A DNA stretch of 43,334 nucleotides from an uncultured Acetatifactor sp. (GTDB lineage: Bacteria; Bacillota; Clostridia; Lachnospirales; Lachnospiraceae). The translations under genes and the position numbers were made by a program. The stretch lies in the NCBI GenBank assembly GCA_934394815.1, contig CAKRRD010000022.1:1-43334 (forward strand), in the 5' to 3' direction. A model generated the notes under the pieces. That model saw only the letters and a list, made by a program, of their open reading frames with translations, had not been told where the DNA came from and made no database searches. This document shows positions 1-7,910 of the stretch, in pieces; the stretch's first letter is position 1, and each line of letters opens with the position of its first letter.

Positions 1-80
1 AACTTGCTTGTTCTTGAATTTCTCTGAAAATCTTGGAATTTTCAGGGTTGCATTACTGTTTATTTGTCAAAGATCAATGT
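1..80 (-). promoter_or_regulatory. rRNA operon leader with boxA-like antitermination site
   Basis: On the minus strand, downstream of two strong promoters, positions 76-62 read TGATCTTTGACAAAT, close to the bacterial boxA element (TGCTCTTTAACAATT) that loads the Nus antitermination complex on pre-rRNA. No open frame of quality is present. The leader runs to the window edge, so the 16S rRNA gene itself should begin just outside. That an rRNA operon follows is inference from promoter strength, boxA and layout. Confidence 0.75.
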
Positions 81-117
81 TTTGTGTTTCGCTGTTGTTC
101 TCAGCGGCAACTCTGAT

Positions 118-146
118 ATCTTAACACAACCGCTTTCGTTTGTCAA
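118..146 (-). promoter_or_regulatory. rRNA operon promoter, proximal copy
   Basis: The minus strand shows TTGACA (146-141), a 17-base spacer and TAAGAT (123-118). The start would fall near 111, upstream of the boxA leader. It is one of two tandem sigma-A promoters, the usual arrangement ahead of rRNA operons. Confidence 0.8.
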
Positions 147-213
147 CAACTTTTTTCGATTTTTTCAAATCTTTTTCTCAACCGGAAAACCTTCGTTTTC
201 GCGGTGGAGTTTT

Positions 214-243
214 ATACTACCACATTGCCTCGTGCTTTGTCAA
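214..243 (-). promoter_or_regulatory. rRNA operon promoter, distal copy
   Basis: The minus strand shows TTGACA (243-238), an 18-base spacer and TAGTAT (219-214). It fires in the same direction as the proximal promoter about 97 bases further on. Both -35 boxes sit in the same short context, GTTGTTGACAAA, suggesting a duplicated promoter unit. Confidence 0.7.
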
Positions 244-295
244 CAACTTTTTACATTTATTTTTCAAAGCATTTACACAATGTTAGAAATGGCGT

Positions 296-328
296 AAAAA
301 AAGAAATCTCAATCTCTTAAGATTCTTC
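296..328 (-). terminator. Rho-independent terminator after tRNA-Ser
   Basis: On the minus strand, AGAATCT and AGATTTCT form an imperfect stem and are followed by a run of seven T (302-296). It lies 25 bases past the 3' end of tRNA-Ser, separating the tRNA transcript from the rRNA promoters. Confidence 0.6.
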
Positions 329-352
329 TTTTACTTCCTATTGGTAGTAAAC

Positions 353-439
353 GGAGAAAGAGGGATTTGAACCCTCGCGCCGGTTGCCCGACCTACACCC
401 TTAGCAGGGGCGCCTCTTCAGCCTCTTGAGTATTTCTCC
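353..439 (-). tRNA. tRNA-Ser (anticodon GCT)
   Basis: The 87-base minus-strand sequence begins GGAGAAA and ends TTTCTCC, forming a complete acceptor stem. The anticodon loop reads CTGCTAA, giving anticodon GCT for AGC/AGU serine codons, closed by a five-pair stem. A long variable arm (GGTCGGGCAACCGGC region) is typical of class II tRNA-Ser. The T loop reads GGTTCAAATCC. CCA is not encoded. It has its own promoter and terminator. Confidence 0.96.
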
Positions 440-474
440 ATGATCTGAACATCGTCTCTACCAATATGTTATTG

Positions 475-527
475 GCGTCATTTCGTGACGCAAAAGTTAT
501 TATACATAAGCTCTATGCATTTGTCAA
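475..527 (-). promoter_or_regulatory. tRNA-Ser promoter with a hairpin at the transcript 5' end
   Basis: The minus strand carries a perfect sigma-A promoter: TTGACA (527-522), 17 bases, TATAAT (504-499). The predicted start near 492 is immediately followed by a perfect 6-base inverted repeat, GCGTCA/TGACGC with a 5-base loop (491-475). The repeat could be an operator or a 5' hairpin on the pre-tRNA. Confidence 0.85.
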
Positions 528-556
528 TCGCTTTTTTAATAAATTGTATATATTGT

Positions 557-1264
557 TTATAAATATTGTTGAATAGCCTCTTCAATCCTTGATTTTACAA
601 GGTCTGCAATCTCCGGAGTCTTCATCTGTTTGTACTCTTCATAACGGATTGGCTGCAGATATATCAGCTTTACCGTCACCGGAGCAATGGACTTTTCGTC
701 AAAGGGTTTATAGGAATCGATCAGGGCACAGGGTACAATGGGGCACCTGGCTCTGACTGCACTCTTAAAGGTTCCTCCCTTAAATGGAAGCAGTTGATTC
801 CCCATACGACTTCTGGTTCCTTCCGGAAAGATCAGGAAGTTCCTTCCCTGCTTCACCTCTTCTGTCATCTGATTGATCACCTGAAGCGACTGCTTAATGT
901 CTTCTCTGTCTATGGCTATCGCATGTAATGCCCTGAATACCTGTTTCAGCAGGATCACATTACTTACTTCCTTCTTATAGACTACAGAGAAAGGAACCGG
1001 ACAGGACTCCAGAAATACAAGTGCGTCAAACATCCCCTGATGATTCGGAAAGAAAATAAATCCATTCTCCTTTGGGATGTTTTCCACACCATGGCTTTCT
1101 ATTGTCACTCTCCCGGCGTGATTTGCCGCTTTTGTTACCTTTTTGATAAATGCGTAATTCTTTTCCAGGTCAAAATTCTTTCTGGTTCCCAGCCACCATA
1201 TTCTGATCAGATAATACGGCACCTTGTAGAACAGTCTTACCACCATCAGTATGATTCTATACAT
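557..1264 (-). CDS. plsC: 1-acyl-sn-glycerol-3-phosphate acyltransferase
   Basis: This 235-residue PlsC-family enzyme acylates lysophosphatidic acid to phosphatidic acid in membrane phospholipid synthesis. The catalytic NHQGMFD motif (residues 74-80, the HX4D box) and the substrate-binding FPEGTRS motif (146-152) are intact. Residues 1-25 form a hydrophobic membrane anchor. The length matches short bacterial PlsC proteins. The start has AGGGG six bases upstream. It begins 13 bases after the fumarase beta gene and is probably the last gene of that run. No terminator hairpin follows; the tRNA-Ser promoter begins about 30 bases past the stop. Confidence 0.93.
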   Translation of the reverse strand: MYRIILMVVRLFYKVPYYLIRIWWLGTRKNFDLEKNYAFIKKVTKAANHAGRVTIESHGVENIPKENGFIFFPNHQGMFDALVFLESCPVPFSVVYKKEVSNVILLKQVFRALHAIAIDREDIKQSLQVINQMTEEVKQGRNFLIFPEGTRSRMGNQLLPFKGGTFKSAVRARCPIVPCALIDSYKPFDEKSIAPVTVKLIYLQPIRYEEYKQMKTPEIADLVKSRIEEAIQQYL

Positions 1265-1277
1265 AGTACGCCCCTGT

Positions 1278-1829
1278 CTACTCTTCGCTGTATTCTTTTA
1301 CAGCCGTCTCATACAGATTGTTTCCCTCTGCATCAATTACCACAATGGCAGGGAAATCCTTTACCGTCAATTTGCGGATTGCTTCTGTTCCAAGGTCATC
1401 ATAGGCAATCACCTCCGATGATATGATCGCGCGGGACAGAAGAGCGCCTGCTCCTCCCACGGCAGCAAAGTACACCGCACCGTTTCGCACAATGGCATCT
1501 ACCACGGCTTGTGACCTTTTTCCTTTTCCGATCATTCCCTTCAGCCCCAGATCCAGCAGCTCCGGTGCATACCTGTCCATCCTGCTTGCCGTTGTCGGGC
1601 CTGCAGATCCAATGGGACGCCCCTCTCTTGCCGGTGACGGTCCCATATAGTAGATCACATTATTTTTCATTTCCATAGGGAGTGCCTCTCCCTTTTCCAA
1701 TGCTTCCTGCATTCTTTTATGAGCCGCATCCCGGGCCGTATAGATTGTTCCCGTCAGATATACATAATCTCCGGACTTCAGAGAACGGGCATCTTCATCA
1801 CTGAGAGGTACTTTTACATATTTATCCAT
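1278..1829 (-). CDS. Class I fumarate hydratase, beta subunit (C-terminal domain)
   Basis: This 183-residue protein matches the beta half of the oxygen-sensitive 4Fe-4S class I fumarase / L-tartrate dehydratase, which interconverts fumarate and malate. Visible family motifs are GDYVYLTG near the N-terminus, GPSPAREGRPIGSAGPTTASR in the middle and GMIGKGKRS after it. I start at MDKYVK (1829), which has GGAG ten bases upstream; the frame stays open back to 1895 but would overlap the alpha gene. The alpha subunit lies 34 bases upstream. Tartrate dehydratase or another hydro-lyase of the same fold cannot be excluded. Confidence 0.9.
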   Translation of the reverse strand: MDKYVKVPLSDEDARSLKSGDYVYLTGTIYTARDAAHKRMQEALEKGEALPMEMKNNVIYYMGPSPAREGRPIGSAGPTTASRMDRYAPELLDLGLKGMIGKGKRSQAVVDAIVRNGAVYFAAVGGAGALLSRAIISSEVIAYDDLGTEAIRKLTVKDFPAIVVIDAEGNNLYETAVKEYSEE

Positions 1830-1863
1830 GTTACCTACACTCCGTTTGTTATAATCGTCAACC

Positions 1864-2706
1864 TTAGATTTCTCTGACCGCATGTCTGTTGACATGACAA
1901 CAGATATTTACAGCCACCGGCAATCCCGCTATATGCGTGGGATATGTATTGATATTGACCGCAAGCGCCGTTGTGGAGCCGCCCAGTCCTCCCGGCCCGA
2001 TTCCCGACTTATTGATCTTCTCCAGAAGTTCCTCTTCCAGTTCCTTTACATAAGGAATGCCAGAGCGCTCATCCACCGGCCGCGTCAACGCTTTTTTTGC
2101 CATCAAAGCGCACTTTTCAAAGGTACCTCCGATACCTACTCCCACTACCATAGGAGGGCATGCATTCGGTCCCGCATCCTTTACCGCCGTCAGTATCGCG
2201 TTCTTCACACCTTCTATGCCATCCGCAGGTTTAAGCATAAAGACTCTGCTCATGTTCTCACTACCAAAGCCCTTCGGTGCCACCGTTATCCGGACATGGT
2301 CTCCCGGAATGATACTGTAATGAATGATTGCCGGCGTATTGTCCTTTGTATTTTCCCGGTAAATAGGATCCTTCACCACGGATTTTCTCAAATAACCATC
2401 CACATATCCCTGGCGGACGCCTTCGTTGACGGCATCTTCCACATTGCCTCCTGTCAGATGCACATCCTGGCCTACTTCCAGAAATACAACGGCCATTCCG
2501 GTATCCTGACAGATTGGGATCATATCCTTACCCGCGATCTCCATATTTTGCTGCAGCTGCTGCAGAATCTGTTTCCCCAGAGGAGCCTTCTCCTGTTGTT
2601 CTGCCTTCGTAAATGCCTTCTTCATGTCCTCAGACAGGAAATGGTTCGCCTCTATGCACATTTCTTTGATATTCTGCGTCAGAGTATTTACATCTACTGT
2701 TCTCAT
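1864..2706 (-). CDS. Class I fumarate hydratase, alpha subunit (N-terminal, Fe-S domain)
   Basis: At 280 residues this is the alpha half of the split class I fumarase, carrying the 4Fe-4S cluster. Three cysteine sites fit the family: C66 in ICQDTG, one near 185 in NACPPMVVG, and one near 270 in NICCH. The VGVGIGGT stretch follows the second cysteine. It pairs with the beta subunit downstream to form the active enzyme in the cytoplasm. GGGAG lies five bases before the ATG. The stop is 12 bases from the HIT gene's end, so the genes are probably co-transcribed. Confidence 0.92.
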   Translation of the reverse strand: MRTVDVNTLTQNIKEMCIEANHFLSEDMKKAFTKAEQQEKAPLGKQILQQLQQNMEIAGKDMIPICQDTGMAVVFLEVGQDVHLTGGNVEDAVNEGVRQGYVDGYLRKSVVKDPIYRENTKDNTPAIIHYSIIPGDHVRITVAPKGFGSENMSRVFMLKPADGIEGVKNAILTAVKDAGPNACPPMVVGVGIGGTFEKCALMAKKALTRPVDERSGIPYVKELEEELLEKINKSGIGPGGLGGSTTALAVNINTYPTHIAGLPVAVNICCHVNRHAVREI

Positions 2707-2718
2707 GGCTTCTCCCTG

Positions 2719-3129
2719 TTATTCTGTAATGGCTTTCCGGATCTCTTCCAGTTCTTCCGGAGTGCTTTTTCCCGGGTTCCATAAAATATGCTGGCCATCA
2801 TTCTCATAGCGGGGAATCAGATGCATATGAAAATGCCGGACCGTCTGTCCTGCGGCTTCTCCGTTGTTCTGTACGATATTCAGGCCGTCACAATGTAATT
2901 TCTCCGTCATTTTCACTGCCATCTTTTTTGCGAGCACAAATACCCTCGCTGCTGTCTCCTCCGGCAGTTCATAGAGATTATCCGCATGCTCCTTCGGGAG
3001 GATCAGCGCATGTCCTCTGGTGGCCGGTCCCAGATCCAATATTACTCTGAAATCTTCATCCTCATACAGAGTCTTGGAAGGAATCTCTCCGTTTGCAATT
3101 TTGCAGAAAATACAATCATCCTTTTTCAT
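2719..3129 (-). CDS. HIT family nucleotide-binding protein
   Basis: This 136-residue histidine-triad protein carries the active-site HFHMHLIPR motif near residue 100 and an N-terminal CIFCKIANGEIP segment typical of the HinT/Hit branch. Such proteins hydrolyse nucleotide phosphoramidates or dinucleotides; the physiological substrate is not visible here. The start at MKKDD has AGGAG seven bases upstream; an ATG one codon earlier (3132) is nearly as good. The frame is open to 3159, but that would overlap the upstream gene. It sits between fumarase and a flavodoxin-like gene. Confidence 0.92.
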   Translation of the reverse strand: MKKDDCIFCKIANGEIPSKTLYEDEDFRVILDLGPATRGHALILPKEHADNLYELPEETAARVFVLAKKMAVKMTEKLHCDGLNIVQNNGEAAGQTVRHFHMHLIPRYENDGQHILWNPGKSTPEELEEIRKAITE

Positions 3130-3139
3130 CATTTTGCTC

Positions 3140-4147
3140 CTATCTGTTATTTTCTTCAAAGTGAAATATCTGATCCAGTGTTCTGAGGATCCGGAAATCC
3201 CCCTTCATCCGTTTCATTACGCCCGACATAAATGCTCTCTGGAATGTCATTCTTCCGTTCACCACGTCCTCCATGGCTGCACGGTTCATCTGCATCTCCA
3301 CATCCGGCTTTTCCGTCTCTCCGTATCCACATTCCGCTTTTCCACCGCTGACTGCGATCCACAGGGGATTCTTCTTTTCTTCTATATTAATAACGTATTT
3401 TGCTTCAAATCCCGGCTGTGGAACAAAAACTTTCTTAAAATCCTCCAGATATTCCTGCTCGTTATCCGCTCCACTATTGTCCAGCATGTCCCGGAACATG
3501 GAAGTCAGTTCCTGAATATCTTCCTTCTGTCTCTGTACGAAAGTGTCATCCGACACATATTCCGACAACTGCTCTGTCTCCTGCGGTGTCAGATTGATCG
3601 CTTTCGGAATCGTCACTTTCTGACGCATTACTTTATTGCTGGCAGGGAAGCTGGCTACCTTCTGGTTGATGGTGCGGTACATATTCTCAGCCTTTTTCTC
3701 AATCAGCTGGCCATACTGTTCGTTCATCTCCAGCGTCACGGTGTTCTCAATATATCCACAGATACCGCTGCAGGGCAGACCACCCAGGATTTCCCACGCC
3801 GCAGCAAGACTAAGCTTGCCCTCTCTCTCCCCGTAGGTCGTAGACATCACCACCGGGCACATGTAAATCCCCGATATGGTCTCCTTGTCTCCATACAGCC
3901 AACAGGCATCCAGAAATTGCTGCATATATCCGCCGATACCGTACCATTCCACAGTAGCGGCCAGAATAATACCGTCTGCTTCCTTCAACGTCTGGGGCAA
4001 TGTCGTAATGTTGGTCTTGCCATCATAGAGATTGTATCTCTCCACATGCACTCTCAGTTCTTCGAGAACTTCCTGCATCTTATTGATCACATAGATCGTC
4101 GGATCGTCAATAATTCCCCGTCCGCCATAGTAAATGTTGATATTCAA
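3140..4147 (-). CDS. Flavodoxin-like reductase with C-terminal SCP2-type domain
   Basis: The 335-residue protein has an N-terminal flavodoxin/NADPH-dependent FMN reductase fold: residues 1-150 include a beta strand start (MNINIYYGG), an AATVEWYG segment and an STTYGEREGK loop in the positions of the FMN-binding loops. Residues about 225-330 resemble the SCP2 sterol-carrier fold, with KNPLWIAVSGGKAECGYGE followed by PDVEMQMNRAAMEDVVNGRMT. The substrate is unknown. The start is TTG with GAGGT six bases upstream. It overlaps the rhomboid stop by four bases (TTGA), implying coupled translation. Confidence 0.75.
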   Translation of the reverse strand: MNINIYYGGRGIIDDPTIYVINKMQEVLEELRVHVERYNLYDGKTNITTLPQTLKEADGIILAATVEWYGIGGYMQQFLDACWLYGDKETISGIYMCPVVMSTTYGEREGKLSLAAAWEILGGLPCSGICGYIENTVTLEMNEQYGQLIEKKAENMYRTINQKVASFPASNKVMRQKVTIPKAINLTPQETEQLSEYVSDDTFVQRQKEDIQELTSMFRDMLDNSGADNEQEYLEDFKKVFVPQPGFEAKYVINIEEKKNPLWIAVSGGKAECGYGETEKPDVEMQMNRAAMEDVVNGRMTFQRAFMSGVMKRMKGDFRILRTLDQIFHFEENNR

Positions 4148-4752
4148 ATCCGCACCTCTTCCGTTTTATATAGTCTTCTGTGTTTCCTAAGCCCACAAAG
4201 CACAAGTCCCGCCAGAAAGCCGGTCACCAGTCCGCCCACATGTGCTGCATTATCTATATTCTGCGTTGTAAACCCACTGTACAGGGATAATGCTATCATT
4301 AAAATCACCCGTTTCGGCGTAACATCCGGCATGGAGCGCCGATCCAGCAGAATCCACGCCAACAGTACTCCATCCAGTCCAAAAATGGCTCCGCTGGCAC
4401 CCACCGATGCCGAAGCATCCATCTGCAAAAGTTTTGCCAGCAACGAGCAGAGATTGCCTCCGATCCCGGACAGAAAATAAAGCACCAGAAACGAAATATG
4501 TCCTGTCACCTTTTCAATCATGGCACCCAGGAAAAACAAGATCACCATATTGTTAAAAAGATGTTCGATGCCTGCATGAAGAAACATTGCCCACAGGATT
4601 CTGCCGTACTGCCTGCCGGCCAATACACTGATCACATCCAGTTCGCCTTTATTATATAACACGTTTCCAGAAAAAGTACATATGAGAAACACAATTACAT
4701 TGATTGCCACAAGTATTCCGCTTGCCCAGGGTACATTCCGAAGCTTTTTCAC
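4144..4752 (-). CDS. Rhomboid family intramembrane serine protease
   Basis: This 202-residue membrane protein has about six hydrophobic segments. The catalytic serine is S120 in GASGAIFG and the catalytic histidine is H171 in NAAHVGGLVTG, the rhomboid dyad. A conserved HLFNNMV segment (residues 64-70) lies in the second membrane region. It should cleave membrane protein segments inside the bilayer; no substrate is apparent. The start is GTG with GGAGG ten bases upstream; an ATG overlapping it is out of frame. A TTGACG-18-TACATT promoter lies at 4828-4799. Confidence 0.92.
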   Translation of the reverse strand: MKKLRNVPWASGILVAINVIVFLICTFSGNVLYNKGELDVISVLAGRQYGRILWAMFLHAGIEHLFNNMVILFFLGAMIEKVTGHISFLVLYFLSGIGGNLCSLLAKLLQMDASASVGASGAIFGLDGVLLAWILLDRRSMPDVTPKRVILMIALSLYSGFTTQNIDNAAHVGGLVTGFLAGLVLCGLRKHRRLYKTEEVRI

Positions 4753-4798
4753 ATTCGCTGCTCCTCCCGCTGTTCTCTCTATCCGGTACTGTATTTCA

Positions 4799-4828
4799 AA
4801 TGTACCACTGTTTGTGTCTCTCCGTCAA
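4799..4828 (-). promoter_or_regulatory. Candidate sigma-A promoter for the rhomboid-to-plsC run
   Basis: In the 94-base gap after the FHA gene, the minus strand has TTGACG (4828-4823), an 18-base spacer and TACATT (4804-4799). The start would fall about 40 bases ahead of the rhomboid GTG. No convincing terminator separates it from the Tad operon, so read-through is possible. Confidence 0.5.
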
Positions 4829-4846
4829 CCAAAAGGGGCTACCGGC

Positions 4847-5998
4847 CTACCGATAGACTATCGTCATCTTCCCCAGTGTGATCTCATCTCCCTCTTCCAG
4901 TTTGCGCTTCTCATAAGGTTGCAGCTGTAGTCCGTTCTTAAAGGTACCGTTTGTGGAATTCATGTCCTCGAGATAGTACCCGTCCGTTTCCTTCACAATT
5001 CTTGCATGAAGCCTGCTGATGGACAGATCATTTAATACCAGATCTGCTTCCCCTCTCTTTTTCCCGATGGTATAAGAAGGCTGTTCCAGTGCAGCCAGCA
5101 GCTTTCCTTCCTCTGATAACAGACGGTGGACTGTCTCTCTGCGAACCGGTTTCTGTTCCATATATACGGTTCTCCCCATATCCTCCTCTTCGTAGACAGC
5201 CTCCTCTGCCACCGCATATCCCGTCATGGTAAGCTGCAGATTTCTTGTATAATTCTCTTTCTCCAGTTTTTCTTTCTTTTTCCGGTTTTCCCAGAGATTA
5301 AACAGCCCCTTCTTCTCCTTCGCAGCAAGAATTGTCTCTTCCGTCTGTTTTTCCTCTTCCCTCTCAATTTCCGGCTCCCGTTCCAGAGTAACGGCCTCCG
5401 CGGCCTTTTCTTCCTCCGGGTTATTGTCGTTTTCTACAATTCTGAGGCATTCCGCATCTTCGAAAATCTTTGCCTGCAGATAAGTCTCTCCCGCCGACTC
5501 ATATTGTTCGTAGGCCTTATAGACATACTCCACCAGTTCCTCATCCTGGTAATCCACATGTTCCACCAGATACTCCATCAAGTCGTCGAACCCTGTATTT
5601 TGCCTGCAGTACGGGATATATATGAAATAGAACTCCTTCTTCTCCAGATCCTGATATACATGCTGTGGGAACCATATAATATTGCTTTCTTCCAGAAGGA
5701 ATCGTGACATTTCCTGCCGCACTCTGCGCATATTCCACAAAAAATCCATCACCCATTGTCTTGTCACGGGTTTCTTCTCAAATAGCTGGGCGATATTCTG
5801 TCTGGAGGTAATATCATAATACAGGTAAGCCTCGCCATCTATGTATCGCAGACTACAGGGAAGCAGTCCTTTGATCCCTCCCCGGTTGAGCATACAATAC
5901 TGATATTTCTTTTCTTCCGGTTTCTGTTCCAGCAGCAGTCTTTCATAATTGGCATTTAAGCTTCTGATATATTCCGTATTTAACAATCTTTCTACCAT
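4847..5998 (-). CDS. DUF6382 and FHA domain protein, end of Tad pilus operon
   Basis: The 383-residue protein has an N-terminal region (1-180) fitting DUF6382, a charged linker rich in E and K (190-260), and a C-terminal FHA domain (about 305-383). The FHA signature is clear: GKKRGEADLVLNDLSISRLHA and DMNSTNGTFKNG. FHA domains bind phosphothreonine peptides, so this is probably a sensor or scaffold controlled by a Ser/Thr kinase; no kinase is encoded nearby. It is cytoplasmic with no membrane segment. DUF6382-FHA proteins recur beside Tad loci in Clostridia. The ATG directly abuts AAAGG, so the start site is uncertain. Confidence 0.85.
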   Translation of the reverse strand: MVERLLNTEYIRSLNANYERLLLEQKPEEKKYQYCMLNRGGIKGLLPCSLRYIDGEAYLYYDITSRQNIAQLFEKKPVTRQWVMDFLWNMRRVRQEMSRFLLEESNIIWFPQHVYQDLEKKEFYFIYIPYCRQNTGFDDLMEYLVEHVDYQDEELVEYVYKAYEQYESAGETYLQAKIFEDAECLRIVENDNNPEEEKAAEAVTLEREPEIEREEEKQTEETILAAKEKKGLFNLWENRKKKEKLEKENYTRNLQLTMTGYAVAEEAVYEEEDMGRTVYMEQKPVRRETVHRLLSEEGKLLAALEQPSYTIGKKRGEADLVLNDLSISRLHARIVKETDGYYLEDMNSTNGTFKNGLQLQPYEKRKLEEGDEITLGKMTIVYR

Positions 5999-6004
5999 CC
6001 TTTC

Positions 6005-6484
6005 TTACTTTACCGTATCGTTTGTTCCATTTTCTTCTTCCTGTCCCGTAGTCCTCTCCTGATACTTCCGATAGATCCGCACAGCATCCACCGGACTGTT
6101 CCGATTCACCTGAAAGGATGCTTTCGCGCTCCAATATCCGGGCAGTTCCGCCATCGCAGAAAACGGATACGGCATTCTTCCCGTCTGTTCCACTGTCACC
6201 TGATTCTTTTCCAGCTTCCATGTCGGCAGCTCGCTTTCCCACGCAATGTATTTCTTCGCGTCAAAAAGAAGATCTTTTTCCTGTAACTGCCGGTTCAGTT
6301 CTTCTTTTTTCTGCATCCACCTGCTGCCGCTTCTGACTGCGGCTCTTCCCATATCCTGTTCCAGCAGACATCTGTCATACTGAAAAAACAGCAGATACAT
6401 CATCAGCAATACCACTCCAAGCACCACGGGATAAAGAACTGCTGCCTCCACCGTAAAATACGCCCTGTAATATTTCCTTTTCAT
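6005..6484 (-). CDS. TadE-like pseudopilin
   Basis: This 159-residue protein has a short charged leader (KRKYYRA), a TadE-type processing motif YFTVEAA with glutamate at +5 from the likely cut site, and one hydrophobic helix (about residues 12-35), followed by an outside domain rich in R, E and Q. TadE proteins are minor pilins of the Tad secretion system. The start at MKRKYY is set by GGAGGT six bases upstream; the frame is open to 6526 but would overlap the upstream gene. The -1 residue is alanine rather than the usual glycine. Confidence 0.8.
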   Translation of the reverse strand: MKRKYYRAYFTVEAAVLYPVVLGVVLLMMYLLFFQYDRCLLEQDMGRAAVRSGSRWMQKKEELNRQLQEKDLLFDAKKYIAWESELPTWKLEKNQVTVEQTGRMPYPFSAMAELPGYWSAKASFQVNRNSPVDAVRIYRKYQERTTGQEEENGTNDTVK

Positions 6485-6504
6485 ATTGTTACCTCCCATT
6501 CTCT

Positions 6505-6918
6505 CTATGTCCAAACCGTCAGACAAGCTGCCAGCAAAAACGGAAGATACGGGATCTGTATGTTGCGATTTCGTTTCCTGATAAAAAGGATCATCGAATA
6601 GAAGAAGAGATAGATCAGACTGATTCCGAAGATCAGAAGAATATTTTTTTCTCTGCCTATAAGACCTGTATACGCCAGCACGATACCGTCCGCCTCACCG
6701 ATCCCCCGGGTCGCCTTCGACAGCAATACAAGCAAAAGTCCGGGAAGCAGTGCTGCCATACTGCCGCTTTCCCATCCCCGGAAAAGAAGATCCGCCATCA
6801 CAAGCGCTCCTCCTAAAATCAGAAACAGCAGTGGAACCGCCTTCTTCCGGATATCATACCAGCTTCCCACCAGAAGATATCCCATCCATATCATCATCGT
6901 AACTACTTTCCATTCCAT
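6505..6918 (-). CDS. Second A24-type prepilin peptidase, short form
   Basis: The 137-residue polytopic membrane protein resembles the peptidase core of type IV prepilin peptidases. The first catalytic aspartate is D22 in WYDIRKKAVP. The second sits in GIGEADGIVL, where the family GxGD motif reads GEAD. About four membrane helices are visible. It probably removes leader peptides from the pilin-like proteins encoded beside it. A second, more canonical A24 peptidase opens the same operon. The start has AGGAG four bases upstream. Confidence 0.75.
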   Translation of the reverse strand: MEWKVVTMMIWMGYLLVGSWYDIRKKAVPLLFLILGGALVMADLLFRGWESGSMAALLPGLLLVLLSKATRGIGEADGIVLAYTGLIGREKNILLIFGISLIYLFFYSMILFIRKRNRNIQIPYLPFLLAACLTVWT

Positions 6919-6930
6919 ACTTCTCCTGTT

Positions 6931-7890
6931 TTACGTTTTTCCGCATCTGCTGCATGTCCTGTATCCTTTGGCCGTTTCTTTTGCTATACAATATACGGTT
7001 CTCTTAAGCCCCGGACAGTCTCTTCTGCTGTGATAGCTTTCTCCCTCTGCGCAGATATAATAAATACCGTTCTCCGGAATAAAATTCTCCGGCCTTCCCT
7101 CCGTACATTTTTCACAGGGGTGGTATCCTCCAGGGACTTTCCCCTTTGCTACCGGGTGCACCGACAATCTAAGGTATGTACAATCTCTGCTGGTATGATA
7201 TACTTTCGAGTCTTCCGTCACATATACATACTCTCCGGCATCCTCCGCCCCCGGGATCTCATAACCGTTCCACCGGTGTCCATAATATCTGTTCGCCATA
7301 CGGAACTTTCGAAATCCCAGCACCTCTGCCAAAGGGGACACCGCGTAAGTAAGGACAATCTCATAAGTATCACCCTCTGTTTTACTTTCCAGGAACTGCA
7401 GGCTCTCTATCCCCTGTTCCAAAGGTGACTGCTTCAGATACTCTTCTCCCAGTTGCTCTGCTATCCTGTTTTTGACATAGGTATAAGACAGGATCACCGT
7501 TCCCACTCTGTCGCCGGAATTCTCTTCCTTCCCTTCCTCATCTTTTTCCGCCTCCAACAGGTTCCCATATATTCCGATCTGCCTGCCCACATCCCATAAG
7601 GCCACTTCCAGATTACCGTGCAGACGTATCAGTTCGACAGCGCATCCCATGTGGATCATAAAAAAGCAAAAAAGCGGCAATACCAGTGCAGTCTCCACCG
7701 TCATACTCGCCCTTACCGACATCTTCGGGAGTATAAGCAGTGATATCCTCTTTATGGAATTTGCAATTTGCAGGATTTTTACGGGGAGTAAAATGTTACA
7801 TGGGCTAAGAGTTCTTCTTACTGTCGGAGTAGGACTTGAATCATTCTTGTTAATAGTTGTCACGCAATCTTTCCATAAAGAGGACATCAC
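6931..7890 (-). CDS. TadE-like protein with two C-terminal Cys/His modules
   Basis: This 319-residue protein has a 56-residue N-terminal stretch, then a TadE-like SMTVETALVLP motif and hydrophobic helix (about 63-85), an outside domain, and two repeated modules at the end. Module 1 has H232, C237, C259 and C262; module 2 has H287, C292, C313 and C316 (H-x4-C-x20/21-C-x2-C). The spacing suggests zinc-binding units similar to those at the ends of some secreted nucleases; metal binding is inferred. GGAGG lies ahead of GTG (7890) and ATG (7887), but a start at 7722 would give a normal short leader. It follows the DUF5702 gene by 20 bases. Confidence 0.7.
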   Translation of the reverse strand: MMSSLWKDCVTTINKNDSSPTPTVRRTLSPCNILLPVKILQIANSIKRISLLILPKMSVRASMTVETALVLPLFCFFMIHMGCAVELIRLHGNLEVALWDVGRQIGIYGNLLEAEKDEEGKEENSGDRVGTVILSYTYVKNRIAEQLGEEYLKQSPLEQGIESLQFLESKTEGDTYEIVLTYAVSPLAEVLGFRKFRMANRYYGHRWNGYEIPGAEDAGEYVYVTEDSKVYHTSRDCTYLRLSVHPVAKGKVPGGYHPCEKCTEGRPENFIPENGIYYICAEGESYHSRRDCPGLKRTVYCIAKETAKGYRTCSRCGKT

Positions 7891-7910
7891 TGCTCACCTC
7901 CTTTCCTGTT

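Noticed and set aside
3020..4480. Long plus-strand open frame opposite the flavodoxin and rhomboid genes
   Set aside because: It is rich in H, C, S and L without domains, has no ribosome site, and lies antisense to well-supported genes.
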